The notes beneath the pieces were generated by a model that was given only the letters and a program-made list of their open reading frames with translations, was not told where the DNA came from and made no database searches. A stretch of 64,000 nucleotides of DNA from Shewanella chilikensis (lineage in GTDB: Bacteria; Pseudomonadota; Gammaproteobacteria; Enterobacterales; Shewanellaceae). This document shows positions 18,532-26,932 of this stretch, piece after piece (the first letter of the stretch is position 1; the number at the start of each line of letters is the position of its first letter). The stretch covers positions 1 through 64,000 of the forward strand of contig NZ_NIJM01000009.1 in assembly GCF_002836945.1 (NCBI RefSeq), written 5' to 3'. The translations under genes were made by a program, and so were the position numbers.

Positions 18532-20622
18532 CTAGGCTGCATGTTCCTGAGTTTGATTGAGGCCAGACATGGTCACGAGTCCGGGAATATCCACTATCAG
18601 CGCTACCCGGCCGTCACCGAGAATGGTGGCACCGGACACCCCGGGCACTTTGGCGTAGTTGTCTTCCAGACTCTTGATCACCACTTGTTGCTGCGCCAGC
18701 AACTCATCGACCAGCAGGCCGACTTTTTGGTTGTTGTTGTCCACCACCATCACCAGCCCCTCTTTGACCTCTTTGGCCTGAGCCAGGTGATTGAACTCCT
18801 GATAAACGCGGATGACCGGCAGGTACTCGTCTCGCAGGCGGATCACTTCGTGCTCTTCAGACAGCTTGTTGACCTTGCTGCTTTCCACTTGCAACGACTC
18901 ATAGATGGAGACCAGCGGCACCACATAAGTATGCTCGCCGACCCTCACCAACTGGCCGTCGAGAATAGCCAGGGTCAAAGGCAAGCGAATGGTAAAACGG
19001 CTACCCTTGCCGGGCGTCGAGGCCAGCTCCACACTGCCGCTGAGTGCTTGAATGTTGCGTCTGACCACATCCATACCCACGCCCCGGCCAGAGAGGTCGG
19101 AGACGCTGTCGGCGGTAGAAAAGCCGGGTTTAAAGATGAGCTGCTGAATCGCCTCTGTGCTGAGTTCCTCTTCAGCACCGACCAAGCCTTTATCTCTGGC
19201 CTTGGCGAGAATTCTGCCGGTATCCAATCCGGCGCCGTCGTCGGTTATTTCTATGACGATATTGCCGCCTTGATGGAAGGCGTTGAGGGTGATCCTGCCG
19301 GTTTCCGGTTTACCCTTGGCACTGCGCACGGCAGGGGATTCAATGCCGTGATCCAAGGAGTTACGTACCAGATGCACCATGGGGTCGACAATTTTCTCCA
19401 TCACTGTCTTGTCGAGCTCTGTCTCCTCACCTTTGAGGATCAGCTCGACCTTCTTGCCCAGCTGCTGACCTATATCGCGTACCAAGCGGGGGAAACGGTT
19501 GAAGGCGAAGCTGATAGGCAGCATGCGGATCTGCATCACGCTTTCCTGCAGATCCCGGGTGTGATTGGCCAATTGCTCCAGCCCCTGCTGCAGTGACAGC
19601 AGGGCGTTATCGTCAATGTGTTCCTGTTGGCCTATCTGCCCCAGCATAGCCTGGGTGATCACCAGCTCACCCACCATATTGATCAGCATGTCTATCTTGT
19701 CGGTGCTGACCCGGATAGAACTGGTTTCCGCCGTTTTGGCAACAGCCTTGCCGGACTCCACTTTGGCTGTGGTGGCTGCGACCTGTGGCTCTTGGGAGAC
19801 TGGGGCAGAAGTCGAGATAGGGGCTTGTTCCTGCGGAGAAACACCTTCGACAAGCTGTGCCTTGGCGGGTAACTGCTGATAATGGATTTCACAGTCGTCC
19901 TCGACCCACTCAAACACCTCTTTTATCCGCTCAAGTGGCGCCTCTGTGTCGAGTTGCAGCTGCCAATACAGACGGCAGGATTCGGGATCCAGGTCTTCAA
20001 ACTCAGGCAGTTCCTGCGCAGGCAGGCTGACCTTTAGCTCACCCAGCTCGGCAAGCTCGTTGAACATCAAAATGGGGTCGTTGCCGCATCTGAGAATGTC
20101 TGCGCCGGCATGGAAATCTATCTGCCAGCTGAGCCCAATTTCTTTGGTTTCAGAATCTTTGGTTTCTGATACTTTGGCTGCTGACTTTTCATTGCTTTGG
20201 CTGGCGTTATCCGGTGCTTCTTCGACCCCGGCAACTTCGGACAGTTCCTGATTGAAGCGGTTTTCCAGCTCTTGTTGCTGGGGTGATTCAAAGCTTTGAC
20301 CTGCCATCAAGGCCTGCAGCATGTTGCGCAGCAGATCCACCGACAAGAGCAACATATCCTGATGATTGGCGGTCATTTCCCGGCGGCCATCACGGATTTC
20401 ATCCAACAGGGTTTCCAGTAAGTGGGTGAATCCGGCGACCTGGTTGAAACCAAAAGTGGCGCTGCCTCCCTTAATCGAATGGGCGGCACGAAAAATGGTA
20501 TTTATGGTTTCCGGATCCGGTTGCGGCACGGTCAGTTTCAGCAGCTCAGATTCCATGACCTCCAGGCCTTCGAGGCTTTCTTCAAAGAACACTTGGGTGA
20601 ATTGGCTCAGATCTATGTCCAT
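18532..20622 (-). CDS. cheA: Chemotaxis histidine kinase CheA
   Basis: A 696-residue CheA. The Hpt domain (1-110) carries the phosphorylated His48 (AAHSIKGGSATF). A variable linker domain spans about 165-260 where a P2 response-regulator site would be. The dimerisation helices start near 300, the ATPase domain has N box (HLVRNSLDHGIE), G1 (ITDDGAGLD) and G2 (SGRGVGMDVVR) motifs, and a C-terminal CheW-like domain (about 560-690) binds receptors. It should phosphorylate the CheY and CheB of this operon. All catalytic motifs look intact. Confidence 0.96.
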   Translation of the reverse strand: MDIDLSQFTQVFFEESLEGLEVMESELLKLTVPQPDPETINTIFRAAHSIKGGSATFGFNQVAGFTHLLETLLDEIRDGRREMTANHQDMLLLSVDLLRNMLQALMAGQSFESPQQQELENRFNQELSEVAGVEEAPDNASQSNEKSAAKVSETKDSETKEIGLSWQIDFHAGADILRCGNDPILMFNELAELGELKVSLPAQELPEFEDLDPESCRLYWQLQLDTEAPLERIKEVFEWVEDDCEIHYQQLPAKAQLVEGVSPQEQAPISTSAPVSQEPQVAATTAKVESGKAVAKTAETSSIRVSTDKIDMLINMVGELVITQAMLGQIGQQEHIDDNALLSLQQGLEQLANHTRDLQESVMQIRMLPISFAFNRFPRLVRDIGQQLGKKVELILKGEETELDKTVMEKIVDPMVHLVRNSLDHGIESPAVRSAKGKPETGRITLNAFHQGGNIVIEITDDGAGLDTGRILAKARDKGLVGAEEELSTEAIQQLIFKPGFSTADSVSDLSGRGVGMDVVRRNIQALSGSVELASTPGKGSRFTIRLPLTLAILDGQLVRVGEHTYVVPLVSIYESLQVESSKVNKLSEEHEVIRLRDEYLPVIRVYQEFNHLAQAKEVKEGLVMVVDNNNQKVGLLVDELLAQQQVVIKSLEDNYAKVPGVSGATILGDGRVALIVDIPGLVTMSGLNQTQEHAA

Positions 20623-20643
20623 ATATCCGCTCCTTGCCGGAGG

Positions 20644-21006
20644 CTAACCCAATACTTTGCGAACCGTGGCCAACAGCTGATCCGGGTTGAAGGGTTTGAC
20701 TATCCAACCTGTGGCTCCGGCGGCTCGTCCCTGTTGCTTCTTGTCTGAGGTCGACTCTGTGGTCAGCATCAACATGGGCACAAACTTGTAGTTGGGTAGC
20801 TCGCGCAAGTTACGTATCAGCTCGATACCATCCATAATTGGCATGTTGACGTCCGATATCACCAGGTCAAACTCTCTGCCTTGGGCTACTTTCAACGCTT
20901 CCTCGCCATTGTTGGCTTCGGTCACGTCGAAACCTGCTGTCTTGAGGGTAAAGCTCACCATTTGCCGCATGGAGGCTGAATCATCAACTGCGAGGATAGT
21001 CTTCAT
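20644..21006 (-). CDS. cheY: Response regulator CheY
   Basis: A 120-residue single-domain receiver. Acidic Asp8 and Asp9, phospho-acceptor Asp52 (VISDVNMP), the switch Thr (MLTTE) and Lys (WIVKPF) are all present. I chose the ATG at 21006 (MKTILAVDD) since GGAAA lies just upstream and this is the usual CheY start; an in-frame ATG at 21024 would add 6 residues. The first 23 bases overlap the end of the STAS gene, suggesting translational coupling. Whether it acts on the flagellar motor or another output cannot be read here. Confidence 0.95.
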   Translation of the reverse strand: MKTILAVDDSASMRQMVSFTLKTAGFDVTEANNGEEALKVAQGREFDLVISDVNMPIMDGIELIRNLRELPNYKFVPMLMLTTESTSDKKQQGRAAGATGWIVKPFNPDQLLATVRKVLG

Positions 21007-21301
21007 TGAGCGTTTCCTTTTCAAAATCTGAATCGAGTGTCGGGATCCTGATACCCAGGCGCATCAGTTGAGCGATAAAGGCGGGTTGAGCCTGTTGCCA
21101 TGACAGTTTCAACCCTCGCTTGTCGCAACTCAGCGCAAACAGGTACAGCAACTGGGCGCCGGCAGTATCCACCTTGTGCAACTCACCGGCATCCAGGATC
21201 AATTCATCGACCCGATGCAGGAGTTCCAATAATTGTTGGTAGAGTGGCTGAATATTACGAATGTTTATTTCTGTTCCCAGTGCCAGTGTGTCGATGGACA
21301 T
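20984..21301 (-). CDS. STAS-domain protein heading the che operon
   Basis: A 105-residue single STAS domain (anti-sigma-factor-antagonist fold). The conserved loop reads KVDTAGAQLL, with Thr where SpoIIAA proteins have the phosphorylated Ser, so phospho-control is possible but unproven. No partner kinase of the RsbW/SpoIIAB type is nearby. It is the first gene of the chemotaxis operon and overlaps cheY by 23 bases. STAS proteins occur in some che clusters of gammaproteobacteria with no settled role. I chose the ATG at 21301 (MSIDTLALG), preceded by GGGAAG; the longer frame has no ribosome-binding site. Confidence 0.8.
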   Translation of the reverse strand: MSIDTLALGTEINIRNIQPLYQQLLELLHRVDELILDAGELHKVDTAGAQLLYLFALSCDKRGLKLSWQQAQPAFIAQLMRLGIRIPTLDSDFEKETLNEDYPRS

Positions 21302-21406
21302 AGTGCTTCCCTGTTTTCCCAACACACAAAAGATAGTCGGCAAATTTCACTTCTGCCTATTTTCAAAAGAAAAATGGTATATGAATCTACTAGGCTCTTT
21401 AGGGAG

Positions 21407-22054
21407 TTAGTGAGGCCCTTGATACTGAGTAACCAGAGTGCGAAAGTCGGCCAGCAGTTCATCGTTGCGGATTTGCGGCAGTTGTCCGGGTGTCTGTGAA
21501 CTGGGCTTGATGGTGGCGTAGCGGCGGCCGTCTGGCGAGATCAGAATCAAAGAGGCGCTGTGATCCACTTGGTAGTCAGGGCCATCGCCGACCAGCGAAT
21601 ACACCAGGCCCAGATCGCGGCTGAAGGGCAGTAATGCCGGGTGCTCGGCCCGCAAACCTATGAATTCGGGATTAAAGAAGGCCAGGTAGTCTTTGAGTTT
21701 ACTTTGGCTGTCACGCTCAGGGTCGACACTAAGCAGTATCACCTGTATCGGTGCCACTTGTGCCAGTTTCGGGTAGACGGCACTGAGTTTGCCAAGGGTG
21801 GTGGGACATACGTCCGGGCAGGAGGTGTAACCGGCGAAAATCAGACTCCATTTCTGTTTTAGCTTGTCATTATCGAATTGATGACCGTTTTGGTCCTGCA
21901 ACTCAAAGGGCTGCAGTGGCCTTGGAGTTTCATATTGAAAGCTGGTTTTCAGTGCCTGCGGCGGCTGAGACGAAGGTCGGTGAAACAGCTGCACACTGGC
22001 CAAACAGCCAAGACCTATGAGTAAAATACCCGCCACCAAGATGCGTTTCTTCAT
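21407..22054 (-). CDS. sco: SCO1/SenC-family copper chaperone
   Basis: A 215-residue thioredoxin-fold protein anchored by an N-terminal hydrophobic helix (about 6-24). It carries the copper site of Sco proteins: CPDVCP (CxxxC) and a distal His in VDHSASLIL. Sco proteins deliver copper or reduce the cysteines of the CuA site in cytochrome oxidase subunit II. It is the last gene of the oxidase operon, 3 bases after cyoE, and about 105 bases before the che operon on the same strand. Confidence 0.92.
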   Translation of the reverse strand: MKKRILVAGILLIGLGCLASVQLFHRPSSQPPQALKTSFQYETPRPLQPFELQDQNGHQFDNDKLKQKWSLIFAGYTSCPDVCPTTLGKLSAVYPKLAQVAPIQVILLSVDPERDSQSKLKDYLAFFNPEFIGLRAEHPALLPFSRDLGLVYSLVGDGPDYQVDHSASLILISPDGRRYATIKPSSQTPGQLPQIRNDELLADFRTLVTQYQGPH

Positions 22055-22057
22055 GAT

Positions 22058-22963
22058 TCAACTCCAGAGGTAATGATCCACAAGCAGGGCAATAAACAGC
22101 AGCATCAGCTGATAGATGGAGAAACGGAACACGGCCATCGCCAGCCCGGGGCGGTCGGCAAACTTGAGTTGCCAGGCCTTGTAGATAAACAGGCAACTGA
22201 GAATGGTGGAAGCCAGCAGATAGACGGGGCCACTCAAGCCAACCAAAACCGGCAATAAGCAGGCGATGGCCAGCAGAAGGGTGTAGAGCAGAATACAGGT
22301 CTTGGTAAATTCTACCCCGTGAGTCACAGGCAACATGGGGATATCCACCTTGGCGTACTCTTTTTGACGGTGAATGGCCAAGGCCCAGAAATGAGGTGGA
22401 GTCCAGGTGAAAATAATGATCACCAACAGCCAGGCGTGGCCGTGAAAGTCATTGGTTACCGCCGTCCAACCCAGCAGAGGCGGCATGGCACCGGCAAGGC
22501 CACCTATCACGATATTTTGGGGGGTTGCCCGCTTTAAATAGGCGGTATAGATAAGGGCGTAGCCAATCAGGCTGGCACAGGTTAACCATGCGGTGAGTGG
22601 ATTCACCAGCCAATAGAGTAGGGTAAAGCCCGCCAATCCAAGCAAGACGGCAAAGCTCAAGGCTCGGCTCACGCTCACTCGTCCCTTGGGTAAGGGGCGG
22701 TTATAAGTGCGGGCCATCAGGCCATCAATGCGTCGATCGATAAGGTGATTCAAGGCGGCCGCCGAGCCCGCCATCATGGCGATTCCCATTAGCCCGGCAA
22801 GCAAGGGCTGTAGGGGGACGGCACCGGGCAACGCCAGGCACATGCCCACCAGGACGGTGAGCAGCATCAGCGCCACCACCTTGGGCTTGGTCATTTCCAG
22901 GTAATCGCGCCAGGAGATCTCTGTGCGGGTCGCATCCTGGGCTATGGAGAGTAGTTTGGCCAT
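22058..22963 (-). CDS. cyoE: Haem O synthase (protoheme IX farnesyltransferase)
   Basis: A 301-residue UbiA-family prenyltransferase with about nine hydrophobic segments. It adds a farnesyl chain to haem B to make haem O. The two Asp-rich substrate motifs are seen as [15 protein letters not shown] and [12 protein letters not shown]. The ATG at 22963 has GAGGGA 7 bases upstream inside the end of ctaA, which it overlaps slightly; the frame extends to 22999 without a ribosome-binding site. CtaA next door turns haem O into haem A. Confidence 0.95.
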   Translation of the reverse strand: MAKLLSIAQDATRTEISWRDYLEMTKPKVVALMLLTVLVGMCLALPGAVPLQPLLAGLMGIAMMAGSAAALNHLIDRRIDGLMARTYNRPLPKGRVSVSRALSFAVLLGLAGFTLLYWLVNPLTAWLTCASLIGYALIYTAYLKRATPQNIVIGGLAGAMPPLLGWTAVTNDFHGHAWLLVIIIFTWTPPHFWALAIHRQKEYAKVDIPMLPVTHGVEFTKTCILLYTLLLAIACLLPVLVGLSGPVYLLASTILSCLFIYKAWQLKFADRPGLAMAVFRFSIYQLMLLFIALLVDHYLWS

Positions 22964-22976
22964 AAACAGTCCCTCT

Positions 22977-23960
22977 TCAGGCTTTACGCCAAAGCGCATA
23001 GTTGATGAATACCAAAGTCAGCAGCAGCAGGGCTGCGCCGCCGTTATGGGCAACCGCCACCGGCAGCGGCAGATGCAGCAAGACGTTGGCCAGGCCCAAT
23101 GACAGCTGTAATCCCAGCACTAAGGTGAGTACCAGAGCCGAGCGCTTCAACATGCTCGAGTCGGCTCTGCGCCAGAGCATGAATGCCAGGGTGAGTACTA
23201 GTATCGCGGTCAGCAGGGCACCTATTCGGTGGGCAATATGTATGGTCATCCGGGTGTGATAATCCAATACGCCGAACTCAAAGCTGGGATGCTGCCCCTG
23301 AAAAGGAGAGAAGGCATCTGCCAGACGTAGGTTGCTGCTCCAGTCACCTTCGCAGATAGGCAACTCTGTGCAGGCCAGGGCGGCGTAGTTGGAGGAGGTC
23401 CAGCCGCCAAGCATAATTTGCAGTACCACAACAGCCAGCGCCACCATGGCCAAAGGCGCCAAGGTGCGGGCTTTGGGATCGCCATCCGGGATTTGCAGCG
23501 GTCGGAGCCTGAGATACAGCAGCAACAGCAGCGAAAACAGGGTGAATCCCCCGAGCAGGTGAGACATGACCACGACGGGCATCAGTTTCATGGTCACAGT
23601 CCACATTCCCAGCAGCGCTTGAAATACGATCAGGGCGGCGATCAGTCCCGGCAGCTTCTTCGGGGTTGCGCTGCCACGCCAACTCTGGATCAAAATAAGT
23701 AATACCAGAATCCCCAGCGAGCCGGCCACATATCTGTGGATCATCTCCAGCCAGGCTTTCTTGGGTTCTATTTCTTGTCCCGGAAAGTGGCGTTCGACAT
23801 GAGCCAATTCATGGGCCTGAGAAGGCACCTTGAGATGGCCATAGCAACCGGGCCAGTCGGGGCAGCCAAGGCCGGCATCCGACAGCCGGGTGTAGGCGCC
23901 CAACAGGATGACCGTCAGAGTGCAGATGAGGGTCATCTTCAGTAGCAAGTTCAGTTTCAT
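22977..23960 (-). CDS. ctaA: Haem A synthase CtaA/COX15
   Basis: A 327-residue membrane protein with about eight helices in two similar halves, which oxidises haem O to haem A. The family opening [21 protein letters not shown] is clear, and His residues ([38 protein letters not shown]) fit the haem-binding positions. The start overlaps the stop of the upstream Sco-like gene by one base (TGATG), a sign of coupled translation. Confidence 0.95.
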   Translation of the reverse strand: MKLNLLLKMTLICTLTVILLGAYTRLSDAGLGCPDWPGCYGHLKVPSQAHELAHVERHFPGQEIEPKKAWLEMIHRYVAGSLGILVLLILIQSWRGSATPKKLPGLIAALIVFQALLGMWTVTMKLMPVVVMSHLLGGFTLFSLLLLLYLRLRPLQIPDGDPKARTLAPLAMVALAVVVLQIMLGGWTSSNYAALACTELPICEGDWSSNLRLADAFSPFQGQHPSFEFGVLDYHTRMTIHIAHRIGALLTAILVLTLAFMLWRRADSSMLKRSALVLTLVLGLQLSLGLANVLLHLPLPVAVAHNGGAALLLLTLVFINYALWRKA

Positions 23961-24502
23961 CAGCCCACCCTCGAGAGTTTCAACAGCTTACGCAGGTCGC
24001 TGACCAAGGCCTTGCCCTGCAGGAGTTGGCTCTGGTGATCCACTACCCCGGGATAGGCCAACACCCAAGCGCCCAGAGGGTCGACTATCACCAACATCTG
24101 CTGCTGTAATGGATTCTCGGCGGTCAGAGGTTTATCCAGAGTGACTCGATGAAAGTCGTTGTTTAGCGGAGCTTCCGTGTCGCTTTCCCGGTTGATGAAA
24201 ATCAGGGTGTCGACCCTGTCCATCTCGGCACCCAGCGCCGTATGGCTCTGCTGCAATATGAAGAGTCGTTCCTGGCATAGTTCATCGCAGTTGGCCGGTA
24301 TCAGGTATAGGACTTGCCAGCGGCCGGGAAGCGGGTTGTCGAGCCCAAGTTGCTGATAACCCAGATTAGCCGGCAGCAACTGGCCCTTATTGGTGGCCCC
24401 GCCTTGATATAGCTCGAAGCTCAGTACCAGTTTTGCCAGTATCACCGGCAGGGCAAAGGCCAGCAGTAGTATTAAGAGTGGTCTTTGGGTTCGGGAGTTC
24501 AT
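23960..24502 (-). CDS. Sco-like thioredoxin-fold protein in the oxidase operon
   Basis: A 180-residue protein with an N-terminal membrane anchor (about 8-28) and a putative thioredoxin-like outer domain. It contains a CxxxC pair (CDELC near residue 72), placed as in Sco copper chaperones. A later VVDH could supply the distal His, although its order relative to the strand DPLGAWVLAY differs from Sco. Related genes sit in the oxidase operons of marine gammaproteobacteria without an assigned role. I infer help in copper or thiol handling during oxidase assembly, with limited confidence. Confidence 0.75.
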   Translation of the reverse strand: MNSRTQRPLLILLLAFALPVILAKLVLSFELYQGGATNKGQLLPANLGYQQLGLDNPLPGRWQVLYLIPANCDELCQERLFILQQSHTALGAEMDRVDTLIFINRESDTEAPLNNDFHRVTLDKPLTAENPLQQQMLVIVDPLGAWVLAYPGVVDHQSQLLQGKALVSDLRKLLKLSRVG

Positions 24503-24562
24503 CCTGGCTCCTCTTGCTGTAATTGGGCGTTCTGAATTCAGCTCGCCCTATGGTTAGTGTGG

Positions 24563-25309
24563 TTAGTGTCGATTCAGTTTCCAGCGCCACCAGACAAGCA
24601 GTAACAACAGGGCGGCAGCCATGGAAAACCACTGCAGGGCATAACCCAGGTGCTTTTCAGCCGACATGGGCAATGGCTGCCAGGGTCTTGGCAAGTCCAC
24701 ACCTTCCAGTTGCTCCGGCTGCAGCACGGCCGGGATCAGTTTGTGCCCAAGCAAGTGCTCGAGCTGCGGCCAGTTGAGATTTTGTATTCGCTTGGGCCAA
24801 CCGGCTTCGGCCAAGAGCTCCTGGCTCAGTGGGTTACTGCCCTTTTGCCACAATCGGCCTTCGAGGGTGAGGCGTGGCGGTAATGGCAATATCTCTGGCA
24901 GTTCACTGCGTTTTTCTGCGGCTGGGATAAACCCCAGCTCCAGCAATAGCCAGGGTTGCTCCGGCTCAACTTGCAGAGGTTGCAGCAACAGGTAGCCCAC
25001 GCGTCCCTGATACACCTGGTTGTCCAGCAGCAATTGCTTGCCGCTCAATACATTGGCACTCAGCTGCAGTTTCTGCCCTGTGAGCCGGCTGCCAGGGTCT
25101 TGCCTCAGCAGAGCTGAAAAACTGTTTGGCCCCGCATCCGCTTTGGCGGCAATCTCCTGAGCCAATAGTTGCTTTTCTTCAGCGCGCTGCAGTTGCCAGA
25201 ATCCCAGCTTGACCATGAGTAGAAACAGCCCCAAAGTAAATAACAGTGCAAGGTAACGCCCCCAAGGGATGGGAGAGTGAATGTCAGTCAGTTTTTTCTT
25301 TAAAGTCAT
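24563..25309 (-). CDS. SURF1-family oxidase assembly protein
   Basis: A 248-residue SURF1 protein. It has one membrane helix at each end (about 18-36 and 220-240), with the family signature LGFWQLQRAEEK after the first and LGYALQWFSMA at the second. SURF1 takes part in placing haem A in oxidase subunit I. The ATG at 25309 gives the usual family length; it puts the first 29 bases opposite the start of the divergent DUF2909-type gene. The longer frame back to 25483 is only the antisense of that small gene. Confidence 0.87.
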   Translation of the reverse strand: MTLKKKLTDIHSPIPWGRYLALLFTLGLFLLMVKLGFWQLQRAEEKQLLAQEIAAKADAGPNSFSALLRQDPGSRLTGQKLQLSANVLSGKQLLLDNQVYQGRVGYLLLQPLQVEPEQPWLLLELGFIPAAEKRSELPEILPLPPRLTLEGRLWQKGSNPLSQELLAEAGWPKRIQNLNWPQLEHLLGHKLIPAVLQPEQLEGVDLPRPWQPLPMSAEKHLGYALQWFSMAAALLLLLVWWRWKLNRH

Positions 25310-25499
25310 ATTGGTACTGCTACTGCTGTTCATCATTTTCAACCTTGGTCGCGCCCTGTGGATCATGGTGCGCGGCGATTCATCTGTTCCCATGAGCCGT
25401 TTTCTTGGCCGCCGGGTGTTGTTTTCGGCGCTGGTGGTTCTTTTGTTGCTGCTGGCATTGGCGCTGGGGATTATTTCCCCCAATCCCCGGCCTTACTAA
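25281..25499 (+). CDS. DUF2909-type small membrane protein
   Basis: A 72-residue protein with two hydrophobic helices (about 5-24 and 45-66) joined by a basic loop (RGDSSVPMSRFLGRR). This matches the twin-helix DUF2909 family, whose genes often sit among cytochrome oxidase genes. A strong ribosome-binding site (GGGAGAG) lies 3 bases before the ATG at 25281. It is on the opposite strand to the whole operon, overlapping SURF1's start by 29 bases and ctaE's end by 4 bases. A role in oxidase assembly is plausible by context only. Confidence 0.75.
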   Translation: MSVSFFFKVILVLLLLFIIFNLGRALWIMVRGDSSVPMSRFLGRRVLFSALVVLLLLLALALGIISPNPRPY

Positions 25500-26371
25500 A
25501 GCACATACACAAAAACAAACAGGCATAGCCAAACCACATCGACAAAGTGCCAATACCAGCTGCCGGCCTGAAAGGCAAAGTGACGCTCAGCGCTGAAGTG
25601 CCCCTTTAAAACCCTGAAAAACAGCACCAACAGGAATAGCGTGCCCAGAGTCACATGCATACCGTGGAAACCTGTCAGCAGGAAGAAGGTGTTGCCATAG
25701 ACACCGGACTGCAGCGTCAGCCCCAGCTCAGTGTAGGCATGGACATATTCCTCTCCCTGCAAGATTAGAAAGGCCAGTCCCAGCAAGATGGTGAGTCCAA
25801 GCCAGAGGGTTAAGGCGGTGCGTTTGCCTTTCTCTAACCCTAGGTGGGCAAAGTGCAGGGTAATAGAGGAGGTGAGCAGAATAATGGTGTTGAAAAGGGG
25901 TAAACCATTCCAACCCATGGCTTGGGTTTCAGTACCGTCCGGGGTTTTCAGTAAGGGCCAGCCTGCGCTGAATCCGGGCCAGAGCACTTCGTTGGTCATG
26001 GCATTGTTGGATGCGCCACCCAACCAAGGCACGGCCACCATACGGGCATAGAAGAGGGCGCCGAAAAAGGCCGCAAAGAACATCACCTCAGAGAAGATGA
26101 ACCAACTCATTCCCTGACGAAATGACCTGTCCATCTGTGGCGAATAGAGACCACTCATGGATTCATGGATCACGTTTCTGAACCAGCCAATCAGCATGAA
26201 CAGAATGACGGCAATTCCCGCCAGCAGTACGTAACTGCCGTGGCCCCCGTCAGACTTGAGCTGGGATACATAAGTACCGGCACCATAGGCGATAAGGAAA
26301 AGCCCCAATGCGCCGACAATCGGCCAGGCGCTTTGAGCCGGAACATAATAGTGTTCATGTTTACTGGTCAT
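25496..26371 (-). CDS. ctaE: Cytochrome c oxidase subunit III
   Basis: A 291-residue membrane protein with seven hydrophobic segments, ending in AGSWYWHFVDVVWLCLFVFVYV, the hallmark C terminus of subunit III. SWFIFSEVMFFAAFF and GFHGMHVTLGTLFL are also family blocks. It stabilises the catalytic core and proton uptake. Its start overlaps the stop of the upstream cox11 gene by 4 bases. Confidence 0.96.
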   Translation of the reverse strand: MTSKHEHYYVPAQSAWPIVGALGLFLIAYGAGTYVSQLKSDGGHGSYVLLAGIAVILFMLIGWFRNVIHESMSGLYSPQMDRSFRQGMSWFIFSEVMFFAAFFGALFYARMVAVPWLGGASNNAMTNEVLWPGFSAGWPLLKTPDGTETQAMGWNGLPLFNTIILLTSSITLHFAHLGLEKGKRTALTLWLGLTILLGLAFLILQGEEYVHAYTELGLTLQSGVYGNTFFLLTGFHGMHVTLGTLFLLVLFFRVLKGHFSAERHFAFQAGSWYWHFVDVVWLCLFVFVYVL

Positions 26372-26931
26372 TTCGCTGCTCCTTGCTCCAGGGCATCGGA
26401 TATCTGTCTATCCGTGATGTCATAGAGGGTGTAAGAGAGGGTCAGAGTGCTGATGGAGTCCGGCAGGTCCGGATCCACGTAAAACACCAGCGGCAGCTCG
26501 GCACTGGCATCGGCAGCCAGCGGCTGCTGATTGAAACAGAAGCACTCGGTTTTATTGAAGTAGGCGGCGCCTTGTCCCGGTGAAACGGAAGGGATCGCCT
26601 GACCTATCTTGTATTGGTGTGACAGGTTGCGGGCCAGAAAGCGGGTATGGGTCAACTGGCCGGGATGCACCTTGATACGGGTCACTTCCGGCTTGAACTC
26701 CCACGGCATTCCCTTGGCCACCTGAGAGATAAACTCCACAGTGACCAAGCGGCTGTTATCCACTTGGGCACTATAAGTGGCGGCGCTGGTGTTGGTCTTG
26801 CCATTGATGCCCAACTGCTGACAAAGCACGTCATAGAGCGGCACCAGGGCAAAGCCGAAGCCGAACATGGCTACGGCGCCAAGCAGCAGCAGGCGTACCA
26901 GTTTACGGTTGTCAGGGCGGGAGTCTGCCAT
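26368..26931 (-). CDS. ctaG: Cytochrome oxidase copper assembly protein Cox11/CtaG
   Basis: A 187-residue protein with one N-terminal helix (about 14-34) and a periplasmic beta domain. The copper-binding motif ECFCFNQQPL is intact, as are VPLYDVLCQ and the FYVDPDLPD-type strand. It delivers copper to the CuB site of subunit I. I chose the ATG at 26931, one base after the ctaD stop, with its ribosome-binding site (GGAG) inside the ctaD end. Confidence 0.95.
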   Translation of the reverse strand: MADSRPDNRKLVRLLLLGAVAMFGFGFALVPLYDVLCQQLGINGKTNTSAATYSAQVDNSRLVTVEFISQVAKGMPWEFKPEVTRIKVHPGQLTHTRFLARNLSHQYKIGQAIPSVSPGQGAAYFNKTECFCFNQQPLAADASAELPLVFYVDPDLPDSISTLTLSYTLYDITDRQISDALEQGAAK

Positions 26932-26932
26932 A

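Noticed and set aside
18541-19596. 351-residue plus-strand ORF
   Set aside because: It lies antisense to cheA, whose frame carries all kinase motifs; the ORF has no recognisable domain and reflects codon bias.
21302-21406. Possible flagellar sigma-28 promoter before the che operon (GCCGACTA)
   Set aside because: The -10 part resembles GCCGATAA, but no -35 match exists at 11 bases; the pattern is not supported.
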